Assembly (NCBI RefSeq): GCF_009720655.1
Contig: NZ_WNKS01000003.1
Coordinates: 1-64,000, forward strand
Reading direction: 5' to 3'
DNA length: 64,000 nt
Source of the DNA: Rhodoblastus acidophilus
GTDB lineage: Bacteria; Pseudomonadota; Alphaproteobacteria; Rhizobiales; Beijerinckiaceae
Shown here: positions 41,381 through 53,396 of the stretch, one piece after another
How positions within the stretch are numbered: the first letter of the stretch is position 1
How the letters are laid out: every line of letters begins with the position of its first letter
Notes under the pieces: model-generated
Told to the model about the DNA's origin: nothing
What the model saw: the letters and a program-made list of their open reading frames with translations, nothing else
The model's database searches: none
Made by a program: the position numbers and the translations under genes

Positions 41381-41506
41381 CGTCATTGCGAGCGAAGCGA
41401 AGCAATCCAGGACCGTCGTCCTGTAGAGCTTTAAGATTTTGTCGCAAACTCGATAAGCTCGTCGCCTGCGCGAATTCTGGATTGCTTCGCTTCGCTCGCA
41501 ATGACG
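41381..41506. repeat. Repeat R3 inverted pair
   Basis: A perfect 30-bp inverted repeat (CGTCATTGCGAGCGAAGCGA... and its complement) around a 66-base loop. The same arms, with AGCCATCC in place of AGCAATCC, occur near 36.4-36.6 kb. Elements of this type are frequent between genes in Rhizobiales. Confidence 0.85.
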
Positions 41507-41546
41507 GCGGAGGGGAGTCGAAAATCAAGAATAGCGCGGATATGCA

Positions 41547-44486
<2,940 letters not shown>

Positions 44487-44620
44487 TTGTCCTTCCGGCG
44501 GCTGTGCTCGACTATTTAACCCGAGCGCGGGTTTTTTCCACCCGCTCAGCCGCCGTCAGGGACGATCATTGAACGGGACAGGAACGAATTGCATGCGCAA
44601 TTCGATCCAGTCCCGCCGGA

Positions 44621-44749
44621 TCATACGATTTCCGAAGGATCAATTCGGAAATCGTATTCCGCTCGCGCGGAAATCCGCCCTTCGCCTGAAGGATTTCCGC
44701 GCGATTTCGTTTTCGCGGATCGCGAAGCGATCTTGCGGAAACCGTATCA
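44621..44749. repeat. Repeat R1 (MITE-like), copy E
   Basis: A 129-bp copy with TCA on both flanks. The right-hand TCA supplies the TGA stop of the membrane protein gene that follows on the minus strand. Lies between that gene and uvrA. Confidence 0.92.
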
Positions 44750-45139
44750 GTTGTGGACCAGCCCGTGCGGCAGGCGGGCGGTGAGGAAGTAGAAGCTGCC
44801 AATGGCGCCGAACAGGAAGATGAGCGCGGACAGCCAGCCCATCGCGTTCGTCGTCCCGTCGAGCGTTCCCATCACCGCGACGATGACGCCGGCCGAATGG
44901 GCGAAGCCAGAGGGGGCGAGGACGTGACGCAGGTCGGCCTCGTCATGAAAATCCTTGGCGAACCAGGCGATCATCGCCCAGGCGAGCAAGGCGACGCCAA
45001 AGAAGCGCGACATCAGGGCGCTATGGGGCGACACTTGCGCGCCGTAGATGCTGGCCATGGTTGCGGGAGCGAGCAATTCCCCGATCCCGAACAAAAGGCC
45101 GATGAGCGAAATGATGGTCAGGAAGGTTTTGACGGACAT
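44747..45139 (-). CDS. Small four-helix membrane protein, unknown function
   Basis: A 130-residue membrane protein with four hydrophobic segments: about 5-27 (FLTIISLIGLLFGIGELL), 44-62, 80-100 and 105-122. No catalytic motif is visible. GGAG lies seven bases before the ATG. Its last codon is followed by a TGA contributed by repeat R1. Family not recognised. Confidence 0.68.
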   Translation of the reverse strand: MSVKTFLTIISLIGLLFGIGELLAPATMASIYGAQVSPHSALMSRFFGVALLAWAMIAWFAKDFHDEADLRHVLAPSGFAHSAGVIVAVMGTLDGTTNAMGWLSALIFLFGAIGSFYFLTARLPHGLVHN

Positions 45140-45339
45140 GGCGCAACTCCGTGTGACGCCGGCCTGTTTTGCGCCGGCGAACTGCCGCCTGAACCGTTTG
45201 ACGGATGGTCGGGTTCCTCCCGGTTTGGCGCCTCCCGCGAAATTGATTGGCGGCCTCGGGAACCGCGCCGCCTCGTGGCGGTGTGCGCCTCGTGTTAGTA
45301 TTCGGACAGGAAACACTAGGATTCGAGAAGGACGACGCC

Positions 45340-45738
45340 ATGCTTTCCACGCCGAGAGCGCCGGTTTCCTGGGGGGAACTGATCGACAAGATCACCATTT
45401 TGGAAATCAAGGCGGATGAAATCGACGATCCTGCCGCAGTCGCGCATGTGCGGGAGGAGTTGCGGCTCCTGCAAGACATTGAAGGCGCGACGCGCACTCA
45501 TGCGGCCGCGGGCGAACTCGCCGCGCTGAAAAACGACCTGAAAGCGGTGAATCTAGCGCTGTGGCGGATCGAGGACGCGATTCGCGACAAGGAGCGCGCC
45601 AAAATTTTTGATGGCGCGTTCATTGAACTGGCCCGGTCGGTTTACCAGCGCAACGACGAGAGGGCGCGACTCAAGCGGCGTATCAACGAGGTCACGGGCT
45701 CGCAGATCGTCGAGCAAAAAAGCTACGCGGCCTATTGA
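45340..45738 (+). CDS. DUF6165-family small cytoplasmic protein
   Basis: A 132-residue, highly charged helical protein. The motifs VSWGELIDKITILEIKADEI and ELARSVYQRNDERARLKRRIN are typical of a conserved family (DUF6165) of unknown role, seen near surface polysaccharide and glycosyltransferase genes in other bacteria. The ATG is preceded by GAGAAGGA. The EamA-domain gene follows after four bases, so the two are co-transcribed. Confidence 0.75.
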   Translation: MLSTPRAPVSWGELIDKITILEIKADEIDDPAAVAHVREELRLLQDIEGATRTHAAAGELAALKNDLKAVNLALWRIEDAIRDKERAKIFDGAFIELARSVYQRNDERARLKRRINEVTGSQIVEQKSYAAY

Positions 45739-45742
45739 GACC

Positions 45743-46174
45743 ATGACCTCCTGGCAGGTTTTCGCCGTCGGATCGGCTTTTTTCGCCGGTCTCACCGCCA
45801 TTTTCGGCAAGCTTGGCGTCGAGGGTCTCAATTCGAACCTCGCCACCCTGATCCGTACGGTGGTGATCTTCTTCGTCACCGCCGCCATCGTCACCTGGCG
45901 ACACGAATGGCTCTGGCCGCAAGGCGCCAAACTGCGTCCGGTGGTTTTTCTGCTGATGTCCGGGGTGGCGACCGGATTTTCGTGGCTGTTCTATTACCGC
46001 GCGCTGCAAATGGCGCCGGCCTCGCTCGTCGCCCCCATCGACAAGCTCAGCGTCGTCTTCGCCATCGCGCTGGCGCTTGTTTTCTTGGGAGAGCCCCTGA
46101 CGCCACGACTCGCCGTGGGCGGCGCGCTGGTGGTCGCCGGCGTGCTGGTGCTGGCGTGGCCGGCTGGCAGCTGA
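45743..46174 (+). CDS. Single-domain EamA (DMT superfamily) transporter
   Basis: A 143-residue membrane protein with one EamA domain of five helices, half the length of the usual ten-helix DMT exporters. Markers are FFAGLTAIFGKLGVEGLNS, FYYRALQMAPASLVAPIDKLS and FLGEPLTPRLAVGGALVVAG. Such short forms act as dimers, like EmrE-type proteins. The substrate is unknown. Confidence 0.85.
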   Translation: MTSWQVFAVGSAFFAGLTAIFGKLGVEGLNSNLATLIRTVVIFFVTAAIVTWRHEWLWPQGAKLRPVVFLLMSGVATGFSWLFYYRALQMAPASLVAPIDKLSVVFAIALALVFLGEPLTPRLAVGGALVVAGVLVLAWPAGS

Positions 46175-46183
46175 AGCCCTTTT

Positions 46184-47026
46184 TTAGCGCGAGCGCATCA
46201 TCAACAGCGGCATGTCCGCGTGCTTGAGAAGATCATGGGTGACGCCGCCGAAGATCGACTCCCACAGCGCCCCGTGCCTGTAGGCGCCCGTGAGCAGGCA
46301 ATCGCCGACCCCCGCCGCCTCGGCGAGCAGGTCAAGGCCGACGCTTTTTTCTTTCCGCTCCAGCCGCCGGATTTCGACGTCGAGGCCGAGGCTGGCGAAA
46401 AACGCGCGCGCGCTGACGTCGTAGGGCGCGGCGCCGGCCTTCGCGGCCCAGAGCACGGTGATGCGTTCGGCGCGCCGGAGCCAGCGCAGGGCGGCGACGA
46501 TGGCCTGTTCCGCGGATTTAGCCGGCTTCCAGCCGATGGCCACGCGCGTTCCGACGGTTCTATCGGCGCGGGCCTGGCGCGGCGCGACGAGCACCAGGCG
46601 ATGCGCGTGGAACAGCGCGCTGTGCAGGGCGTCGGCGGCGTCCATATGGGTGGGGCGGCCGATGACCAGAAGATCGGCTTTCGTCGATTCCAGCACCACA
46701 TTGGCGTCGATGTCGCCCTCGTCGTCGCGCCAGTGGATGTTCGGCGCGTCGGGCCGCGAGGCGAGGAAGGTGTCCAACACCACCTTGATGCGCGCCGTCC
46801 GCGTGTCCGGGCCGCCCTCAAAAATGTCGCGCAACTGCTGGAGGTCGCTCTCTTCCGCGGAAACCTGGGTGTGCCTGGGGTCGAACCCGACGTGGACCGC
46901 GCAATACTGCGCGCCAAAACCCTGGCCGGCGGCGACCGCGCATTGCAGCGTGGACAAGGCGGTCTCCACTTCGGGAAGCAGCGCGCAAATGCGAAATGCT
47001 CCGGGCGCCTCTGACGTTTCGATCAT
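46184..47026 (-). CDS. Universal stress protein, two-domain
   Basis: A 280-residue UspA-superfamily protein of double-domain length. The C-terminal domain is the clearer one: RVAIGWKPAKSAEQAIVAAL, then CLLTGAYRHGALWESIFGGV, a variant of the GxxGHS nucleotide loop, and HADMPLLMMRSR at the end. The N-terminal half is diverged but has ADLLVIGRPTHMDAAD. These proteins respond to starvation and stress. It converges on the EamA gene. Confidence 0.85.
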   Translation of the reverse strand: MIETSEAPGAFRICALLPEVETALSTLQCAVAAGQGFGAQYCAVHVGFDPRHTQVSAEESDLQQLRDIFEGGPDTRTARIKVVLDTFLASRPDAPNIHWRDDEGDIDANVVLESTKADLLVIGRPTHMDAADALHSALFHAHRLVLVAPRQARADRTVGTRVAIGWKPAKSAEQAIVAALRWLRRAERITVLWAAKAGAAPYDVSARAFFASLGLDVEIRRLERKEKSVGLDLLAEAAGVGDCLLTGAYRHGALWESIFGGVTHDLLKHADMPLLMMRSR

Positions 47027-47118
47027 CGCCGGTCTCCCTCGGGGTTTCCAAGGACGCCCAGCAGTTTACTCCCGGTTTTCCATTATGGAAAATGGCCAGC
47101 CGGCGGATCTCGCGCGCG

Positions 47119-47550
47119 TCAATGAAGAGTCTGCAAGATCTCGCGGGCGATATCGGTCAGTTCGCTCTTGCTGTTCGGCTTCACAAAAGTCTTGGTCGCC
47201 CCCAGCGCCATGGCCGCGGAATGCACGGCCTGGTTCGCCGTCGTCGTCAGCACGAAAACCGGCAGTTCGCCGAAGCCGAGCGATTGCCGCAGAGCCTTCA
47301 GGGCGCTCATGCCGTCGAGCTTCGGCATGTTCAGGTCGAGGATCACGGCGACGGGCAAGTCCGCGAGCATTCTTTTCAGCGAAACCAGGGCCAGGGCGTC
47401 GGCGCCGTTGTCGACGCTGCCGCATTCGATCTCCTCGCCGGTCTCCCAGCCCACCCTCCTGAGGACGCTCATCATCAGGAACACATCGTCCTCGTCGTCA
47501 TCCACGATGAGAATAAAGGGAGACTTTTCAGGAACGGCGCAATCGAACAT
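47119..47550 (-). CDS. Stand-alone receiver-domain response regulator
   Basis: A 143-residue CheY-like protein with no output domain. The acidic pocket is IVDDDEDD, the phospho-acceptor Asp is in VILDLNMPKLDG, and the switch Thr and Lys are in VLTTTA and FVKPNS. It resembles the single-domain regulators that pair with phytochrome-like kinases (Rcp1 type). No kinase adjoins. The start is ATG with GAAGG upstream. Longer in-frame extension crosses a GC hairpin and was rejected. Confidence 0.85.
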   Translation of the reverse strand: MFDCAVPEKSPFILIVDDDEDDVFLMMSVLRRVGWETGEEIECGSVDNGADALALVSLKRMLADLPVAVILDLNMPKLDGMSALKALRQSLGFGELPVFVLTTTANQAVHSAAMALGATKTFVKPNSKSELTDIAREILQTLH

Positions 47551-47762
47551 TGGGTTAGCCTTCGATTGAAAAGAAGTCGAGCGTGGTCTCTGCCGAATTA
47601 CAACCTGCTTGTTGTGCCTGACCTTAAGGGAAAGCGCAAATGCAGAGTTATGGGCGTGACGGCGATTGCCTGGAAATCGATTGCAAGGTTGCAAGGGCAG
47701 GCGCCGTGATGGCGCGTGAGCCGGGGCGCGAAAAGGGCTTCGAAGCCGCGAAAAGGGCTTCG

Positions 47763-47795
47763 AAAAAGAAAGGGACCGCCCGGGCGGAGCGGTCC
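47763..47795 (-). terminator. Rho-independent terminator (minus strand)
   Basis: Stem GGACCGC/GCGGTCC with an inner CGCCCGGGCGG core, followed on the minus strand by CTTTCTTTTT. It should end transcription of the PepSY-like gene at 47948-48253 and separate it from the receiver gene. Confidence 0.7.
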
Positions 47796-47947
47796 AAGTC
47801 TGGGAGGAAACGCCCATGAAAATGGGCATCTGCGACGTGAAGTCACACTCTCCTTATAGCAGAGGGGACGAATCGGCCGTTTGATCCAGCGCAATCGGGG
47901 CCCGGAACAGGCGGCGCAGATTGTCGCAGGCGCCGCGCGGGGCGCGA

Positions 47948-48253
47948 TCACTCGTGGTCGTGCTCCTCCTCGCCGTGATGGCGATGATGGCGATGGTGGT
48001 CATGCGGCATGGCCGCGAGGGTGACCGGGTCGAACTTGCCGTGGAGGCGCTCGCCGCGCTCGTTGGAGGCGTGAACCAGATAGCAGCCGTCCTCGACGCG
48101 AATGGCGATCTCGCGCCAGCCTTCGGCTTCAAGCTTTTTCTGAAAAGTCTCGCGCGGCTGCCAGTCCGACAGCGGCGCCGAACACCAGGTGTCCGCCGAG
48201 GCGACGCCAAGAGCTGCGGCGAGGACAACAATGGCCGCCAGGGCGACGCGCAT
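47948..48253 (-). CDS. Small exported PepSY-like protein with His-rich tail
   Basis: A 101-residue periplasmic protein with a signal peptide (residues 1-20, ALGVASA). The core (WQPRETFQKKLEAEGWREIA, DGCYLVHASNERGERLHGKF) is a PepSY-type domain with two Cys. The tail HDHHRHHRHHGEEEHDHE is a likely metal-binding sequence. GGAG lies six bases before the ATG. It is divergent from an OmpR-type regulator gene. Genes of this kind often sit beside QseBC/PmrAB-like pairs and may be their target or sensor partner. Confidence 0.78.
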   Translation of the reverse strand: MRVALAAIVVLAAALGVASADTWCSAPLSDWQPRETFQKKLEAEGWREIAIRVEDGCYLVHASNERGERLHGKFDPVTLAAMPHDHHRHHRHHGEEEHDHE

Positions 48254-48368
48254 CAAAGACTCCTTTCTCCCGTGGGAGGCTAACGCGGCGATCTGACATT
48301 GACCTGAACGGACGCGCGCGAAAAGCAGTCCGCTTTATAGTAGATTTGTGCGGCAATTGGAGGGGGAC

Positions 48369-49037
48369 ATGCGTATCTTGCTGGTCGAAGACGATGCGGT
48401 CCTGGGCGCGGCGGTGCGCGACCAGGCGGTCGCCGACGGCCATTCGGTCGATTGGGCCCTCCGCCTGTCCGACGCGCGCGACGCGCTGCTGTCCGCGCCC
48501 TATGATCTCGTGCTGCTCGACCTGATGTTGCCCGACGGGCGCGGCCTCGATTTCCTGAAAAGCCGTCGGCAGGCTGGCGATGTGACGCCGTTTGTCGTGC
48601 TGACCGCCCTCGACCAGATCTCCGACCGCATCGACGCGCTCGACGCCGGCTCCGACGATTATCTGATCAAACCCTTCGACCTCTACGAGCTTTCCGCGCG
48701 CATCCGCGCGGTGTCGCGCCGCTATTCCGGCAATCCCAATCCGCTGGTGGTGCTCGGCGAGCTGGAAATCGATCTCGCCAATTGCTCGATCCGCCGCGCC
48801 GGAAAATCGGTGCAATTGACCCGGCGCGAATGGTCGCTGTTCGAGGCTTTTGTCCAGCGCCCCAACCAGCTCATGTCGAAATCGCAACTGGAGGATCGGC
48901 TGTATTCGTTCGACTCCGAAGTCGAGAGCAATACGATTGAGGTTTACATCGGGCGTCTCCGGCGCAAGCTCGGGGCGCAGGTCGTCGAAACCGTGCGCGG
49001 CCTGGGATATCGCTTGGGCAAGGCGGAGGAGCGGTGA
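48369..49037 (+). CDS. OmpR-family response regulator (PmrA/QseB type)
   Basis: A 222-residue regulator. The receiver domain has EDD at 7-9, phospho-acceptor Asp51 (LLDLMLPDG) and Lys in LIKPFD. The winged-helix output domain contains LTRREWSLFEAFVQRPNQ and SNTIEVYIGRLRRKLG. It overlaps the kinase gene by four bases. Its likely targets are its own operon, including the metal/flavin genes downstream, and the divergent PepSY gene. Confidence 0.93.
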   Translation: MRILLVEDDAVLGAAVRDQAVADGHSVDWALRLSDARDALLSAPYDLVLLDLMLPDGRGLDFLKSRRQAGDVTPFVVLTALDQISDRIDALDAGSDDYLIKPFDLYELSARIRAVSRRYSGNPNPLVVLGELEIDLANCSIRRAGKSVQLTRREWSLFEAFVQRPNQLMSKSQLEDRLYSFDSEVESNTIEVYIGRLRRKLGAQVVETVRGLGYRLGKAEER

Positions 49038-50344
49038 GCGCCGGCTGGAGCCTGCGACGGCGCCTCGCTTTGGCGCTCACGGGGGCGGTGTCGATTCTCT
49101 GGCTCGCCGGGGCGGCGACGGCGGCTTTCATGCTGCAACGCGAAACCGACGACATGTTCGACGGCGCGCTGCGCGAGGTCGCCGAGCGCGTGCTGCCGCT
49201 CGCCTATGCCGAACTTTTGGCGCGCGAGACCACCGAAGCGCAGCGGGTGGCGCCGGTCGGAAAAAAGGCCGAATACATCGCCTATGTCGTGCGCGACGGC
49301 GCCGGCAAAGTTTTGTTGCACTCCACCGACGCCGACCTTTCGAAATTCCCGGAGCATCCGCCGTCCGGGTTTTTTTCCACGCAAAACCTGCGCGGCTATT
49401 CCGTGTCCGGGGTCAAGGGGACCATTTCCGTCACCACGGCGGAAAATCTCGATCACCGGCGCAGCGCGGTCCGGCGCTCCATCGCGGCGCTGATCGGGCC
49501 GCTGCTCGCCGTCGCCCCGGCCATTCTCGTCGCCGTCTGGGTTTTCGTCACGATAGCGCTGAAACCGATCGAACGGTTCCGCGCCGAGCTGGAAAGCCGG
49601 GGGCGCGGCAATCTCGCGCCGCTTTCCGGCGAAAACCTGCCGCGCGAGGTCGCGCCGGTCGCCGGGGCGGTCAACGCGCTGATGTCCCGCCTGAGCGACG
49701 CGCTGCAAGCGGAGCGCAGTTTCGCCGCCAACAGCGCCCATGAACTGCGCACGCCCATCGCCGCCGCGCTCGCCCAGGCGCAAAGGCTGACGGCCGAACT
49801 CCAAGACCCCCCGCGCGAACGGGCGCGCGCCATCGCGGCGGCGCTGCGCCGGCTGGCGCGTCTGTCGGAAAAACTGCTGCAACTGGCGAAGGCCGAGGGC
49901 GGCGGGCTGGTCGCGCCCGCGCCAAAACCCCTGGCCCCCGTGTTGCGTCTGGTGATCGACGACATGGCGGACCACGATCGGGATTTTGCGCTCGATGTCG
50001 AGGGCGGCGGCCCGGTCTCCGATCTCGACCCCGACGCCTTCGCCGTGCTCGCCCGCAACCTGATCGAGAACGCCGTCAAGCATGGCGATCCCGATGCGGC
50101 CATCGCGATCCGCTTGGCGCCCGACCGGCTCGAAGTCGTCAACCACGGCGCCGTCGTGCCGCCGGAAAAACTCAAGCTGTTGATGCGGCCGTTCGAGCGC
50201 GGGCCGACGCGCGCGGAAGGCTCGGGACTGGGGCTCGCCATCGCCGCCTCGATCTGCCGGGGCGCCGGCTTGCGGCTCGAATTGGCCTCGCCGGCGCCGG
50301 GCGAAGCGGACGGTTTTTGCGCTTGCGTGCGCTTTCCAAGCTGA
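49034..50344 (+). CDS. Sensor histidine kinase of the PmrB/QseC type
   Basis: A 436-residue kinase with two membrane helices (about 12-33 and 152-175), a periplasmic sensing part of about 120 residues, a HAMP-like linker (IALKPIERFRAEL), the His box FAANSAHELRTPIAAAL, the N box NLIENAVKHG and the G box GSGLGLAIAAS. GTG start overlaps the regulator gene. The sensed signal is unknown. The His- and Asp-rich proteins around it suggest a metal. Confidence 0.93.
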   Translation: MSAGWSLRRRLALALTGAVSILWLAGAATAAFMLQRETDDMFDGALREVAERVLPLAYAELLARETTEAQRVAPVGKKAEYIAYVVRDGAGKVLLHSTDADLSKFPEHPPSGFFSTQNLRGYSVSGVKGTISVTTAENLDHRRSAVRRSIAALIGPLLAVAPAILVAVWVFVTIALKPIERFRAELESRGRGNLAPLSGENLPREVAPVAGAVNALMSRLSDALQAERSFAANSAHELRTPIAAALAQAQRLTAELQDPPRERARAIAAALRRLARLSEKLLQLAKAEGGGLVAPAPKPLAPVLRLVIDDMADHDRDFALDVEGGGPVSDLDPDAFAVLARNLIENAVKHGDPDAAIAIRLAPDRLEVVNHGAVVPPEKLKLLMRPFERGPTRAEGSGLGLAIAASICRGAGLRLELASPAPGEADGFCACVRFPS

Positions 50345-50434
50345 CAGCGAGCTGAACGGGTTTTCGAGCCGGTTTCAGGTCGGCGTCAGGCGGCGGCGCG
50401 ATCCTGCTCTCATCGTAAATCGAGAGCCCGATCC

Positions 50435-50764
50435 ATGATGAAAAAAACGATTGCCGTCGCCGCGTTGCTGATGACGACGGCTTGCCTGCCGAGCTTCGCC
50501 GCCTCCGTCGAGGCGCCTCCCGCCGCCGAAATACCCTCCGCCGTTCGCCTCGCCCTGTTTGATGATTGGCGCGGCGAGCATCGCCATCATCGCCGCCACC
50601 ACGATGACGATGATGACGATGAGGACGAGCATCACGGCCATCATCATGGCGCGCATCATGCCGAGCGCGGTGGCGCAAACCGTCCGGCGGACCCCAACGC
50701 CCCCAATGCGCCTGTTCCCGACAACGGCGTCTTCAAATCCCGGCCCAAGGTCGACGTGCAGTGA
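50435..50764 (+). CDS. Exported His/Asp-rich putative metal-binding protein
   Basis: A 109-residue periplasmic protein. After a signal peptide (residues 1-22, cut near SFAA) comes a short linker and then a block of mixed His, Asp and Glu (HRHHRRHHDDDDDDEDEHHG, then HHHGAHHAE). Such a block can bind several divalent metal ions. No catalytic domain is visible. It is in line with the kinase gene and the DUF2271 gene, so it is probably controlled by the same two-component system. Confidence 0.75.
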   Translation: MMKKTIAVAALLMTTACLPSFAASVEAPPAAEIPSAVRLALFDDWRGEHRHHRRHHDDDDDDEDEHHGHHHGAHHAERGGANRPADPNAPNAPVPDNGVFKSRPKVDVQ

Positions 50765-50775
50765 GGAGTTTTGAG

Positions 50776-51243
50776 ATGAAACGCGCGCTCCCCGCACTCG
50801 CCGCCACGGCGGCGCTCGTTCCGACGCTCGCGCAGGCGCGGAACGTCACGCTGGAAACCACGCTCAAACCCTACGGCGGCAATGGCGCCTATGTCGCGCT
50901 CTACCTCACCGACGCCGCAGGAAAATACAAGGGCACGCTGTGGATGGCCGGCGAGAAGTCCAAATATTACCGCCATCTCTCCGATTGGGCGCGCGCTTCG
51001 GGCGCCCGGACGGCCGAAATCGACGGGATCACCGGCGCGAGCGTCGGCTCCGGCAAGACGCTGAAAATCAGCGTCGATATCGCCGATGCGTTGATCGACG
51101 CGGGGTATAAGATTCATGTCGACACCTCCGTCGAGGACGGCATGGACAATCCGTCTGAAGTGGTCGCGCTGCTAGATGCCGCCTCATCCGGCAAGGTGTT
51201 GAACGGCGAGGGCTATGTCAAAGCGTTCAAGGTGACGTTCTGA
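50776..51243 (+). CDS. DUF2271 periplasmic protein with a predicted FMN attachment site
   Basis: A 155-residue exported protein. The signal peptide covers residues 1-21 (ending LAQA). The mature part is the DUF2271 domain (YVALYLTDAAGKYKGTLWMAG, YYRHLSDWARAS). Residues 83-92 read DGITGASVGS, which fits the ApbE flavinylation pattern DxxTGASxxS, with FMN expected on Ser89. DUF2271 proteins are known partners of PepSY reductases and ApbE. It would carry electrons in the periplasm. Its stop overlaps the start of the reductase gene. Confidence 0.85.
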   Translation: MKRALPALAATAALVPTLAQARNVTLETTLKPYGGNGAYVALYLTDAAGKYKGTLWMAGEKSKYYRHLSDWARASGARTAEIDGITGASVGSGKTLKISVDIADALIDAGYKIHVDTSVEDGMDNPSEVVALLDAASSGKVLNGEGYVKAFKVTF

Positions 51244-53396
51244 TGCGCCGTTTCCATGCCATCGCAGCGCTGGCCGTCGCGCTGCTGCTCCTGGTCGTCG
51301 CCTCGACCGGCGCGCTCCTGTCGCTTCAGCCGGCGCTCAATCGCGTCGCTGATCCCGCGCTGACGCCGGGGGTGAGCGTCGCCCAGCTCGCCGACGCCGT
51401 CGCCGCGCGCCATGTCCGCGTCGATGCCATTCGCATCGGCCGCGACGGCGCGGCGACCGCGAGTTTTAATGACGGCGCCGGTCGGGAGACCGAACTGATC
51501 GATCCGCGCAGCGGCGAGGGGCTCGGGGCCTACACAGCGTCGCCCTTCTTCCGGTTCGTCACGGACTTGCACCGCTCGTTCTTGTTGGGCGACGGCGGCC
51601 GGGTGGCGGTCGCGCTCACGGCGCTGGGGCTGTTGGCTCTGTCCCTCACCGGCTTCGCGCTGCTCGCGCGCAGCCTCGGGGGTGTTCGAAAAATGTTCCG
51701 GCCCATTCGCGGCGACCGGACGCGTCGGCTGCATGGCGAAATTGGCCGTTTGGCGCTCGCGGGGTTTTTGGTGTCGTCATTGACGGGTGTGGTTCTCGCC
51801 GCGATGACATTTGACCTCGTTCCGTCGTCGAACCGCGAGGCGCCCGATGTTTCCGCCAGCGGCGGCCCTGCGGCGCCGATCCGCACGCTGAGCGGGTTGA
51901 CGGCGGTTGACGTCGCCGATTTGAAACTGTTGAAATTCCCGGGAGCTTCGGGCGTGTTCCTGATGCGCTCGGACGCCGGCGAGGCGACGGTCGATCCCGC
52001 CACCGGGGCGGTGCTGTCCTTCGTCGTGACGGCGCCCGAAGTTCGGATGGAGCAATGGGCGCTGGCGCTGCACGGGGCGCACGGGCTTTGGGCCTTTGCG
52101 CTGCTGCTCGGCGTCTGTTCGGCGGGCGCGCCCGTTCTCGGCGCCACCGGCTTGCTGCTGTGGCGGCGCCGGCGCGCCCATGGCGCCACCATGCCGGAGA
52201 ATGCTGCCGCGGAAATCGCCGACACGATCATTTTCGTCGGCAGCGAAAACAACTCGACCTGGGGTTTCGCAAAATCCCTTTCGCGCGCGCTGGCCGCCAA
52301 GAATTTTGGCGTTCATGTCGCCGCGATGAACGAAGTGGGGCCGCGCCATTTGCGGGCAAAGCGCTGGCTTATCCTGACCTCGACCTATGGCGATGGCGCC
52401 GCGCCGACCTCCGCGAAGAAATTTCTGGAGCGGCTCGCGGGGCTTGACGCCCGCATTCCCGTCGCGGTGCTTGGGTTTGGCGATCGCAATTTCCCGCAGT
52501 TCTGCGGCTATGCGCAGCGCGTCGCCGAGGCGTTTTCCTCGCGGGTCTGGCCGCTGCTCTTGCCGATGAAGCGGATTGACCGGCGCTCGCCGCAGGAATT
52601 CGCGCAATGGGCGCGCGGCCTTGGCGATGCGCTTGGATGCGCGCTTGTCGTCGAGCACATCGCCGAGCGTCCCGAGACGCAGGATTTGGAGCTGATCGGC
52701 CGCGAGATTTATGGCGAGGCGGTTGGCGCGCCCGTGGCGATCCTGCGCTTCGCCGCCCCGATCCTTCCCGAATTCGCGGCGGGCGATCTGCTGGCGGTGC
52801 AGCCGCCCGGCAGCGACATGCCCCGGTTCTATTCGCTGGCCTCGTCGACCCGCGACGGCATGGCGGAAATCTGTGTGCGCCTGCAAGCCGGCGGCCTGTG
52901 CTCGACTTTTTTGCATGGCCTCACACCCGGCGAGCGCATCGCGGCTTTCGTTCGGCACAATCCGTCCTTCCGGCCGGCGAACGGTTTTGGGCCGCTGATT
53001 CTGATCGGCGCCGGCGCCGGGATCGCGCCGCTCGCCGGGTTTGTCCGGGCGAACCACGCCGGCCGCCCCGTGCACCTCTACTGGGGCGGCCGTTCGCCCG
53101 CCTCGGATTTTTTGTATGAGCACGAACTGGCGCAAAGCCTCGCCGACAGGCGGCTCACCACCCTGCGCACCGCCTTCTCCCGGCACGACGGCGCGCCCGC
53201 CTATGTGCAGGACCGCGTCGCCGCCGACGCGCACAGTCTTCGCGCGCTCATCGCCGAGGAGGCGCAGATTCTGGTCTGTGGCGGTCGCGACATGGCCCAT
53301 GCGGTGCGCGAGACGCTGGACAGGATTGTGCGGCCGCTCGGGCTCGATCTCGCCACTTTGAGAACGCACGGAAGGTATCTCGAAGATGTCTTTTGA
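51243..53396 (+). CDS. PepSY membrane domain fused to flavodoxin and FAD/NAD(P)H reductase
   Basis: A 717-residue redox protein. Residues 1-310 form a PepSY-associated membrane unit with four helices and His candidates for heme (TDLHRSFLLGDGG, RLHGEIGRLALAGF, LALHGAHGLWAF). Residues ~322-470 are flavodoxin-like (IIFVGSENNSTWGFAKSL; STYGDGAAPTSAKKF). Residues ~490-717 are a sulfite-reductase-type FAD/NAD(P)H module (RFYSLASS, GAGAGIAPLAGFVRAN, CGGRDMAHAV). It should pass electrons from cytoplasmic NAD(P)H across the membrane to the flavinylated DUF2271 protein or a metal such as Fe(III). Overlaps both neighbours. Confidence 0.88.
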   Translation: MRRFHAIAALAVALLLLVVASTGALLSLQPALNRVADPALTPGVSVAQLADAVAARHVRVDAIRIGRDGAATASFNDGAGRETELIDPRSGEGLGAYTASPFFRFVTDLHRSFLLGDGGRVAVALTALGLLALSLTGFALLARSLGGVRKMFRPIRGDRTRRLHGEIGRLALAGFLVSSLTGVVLAAMTFDLVPSSNREAPDVSASGGPAAPIRTLSGLTAVDVADLKLLKFPGASGVFLMRSDAGEATVDPATGAVLSFVVTAPEVRMEQWALALHGAHGLWAFALLLGVCSAGAPVLGATGLLLWRRRRAHGATMPENAAAEIADTIIFVGSENNSTWGFAKSLSRALAAKNFGVHVAAMNEVGPRHLRAKRWLILTSTYGDGAAPTSAKKFLERLAGLDARIPVAVLGFGDRNFPQFCGYAQRVAEAFSSRVWPLLLPMKRIDRRSPQEFAQWARGLGDALGCALVVEHIAERPETQDLELIGREIYGEAVGAPVAILRFAAPILPEFAAGDLLAVQPPGSDMPRFYSLASSTRDGMAEICVRLQAGGLCSTFLHGLTPGERIAAFVRHNPSFRPANGFGPLILIGAGAGIAPLAGFVRANHAGRPVHLYWGGRSPASDFLYEHELAQSLADRRLTTLRTAFSRHDGAPAYVQDRVAADAHSLRALIAEEAQILVCGGRDMAHAVRETLDRIVRPLGLDLATLRTHGRYLEDVF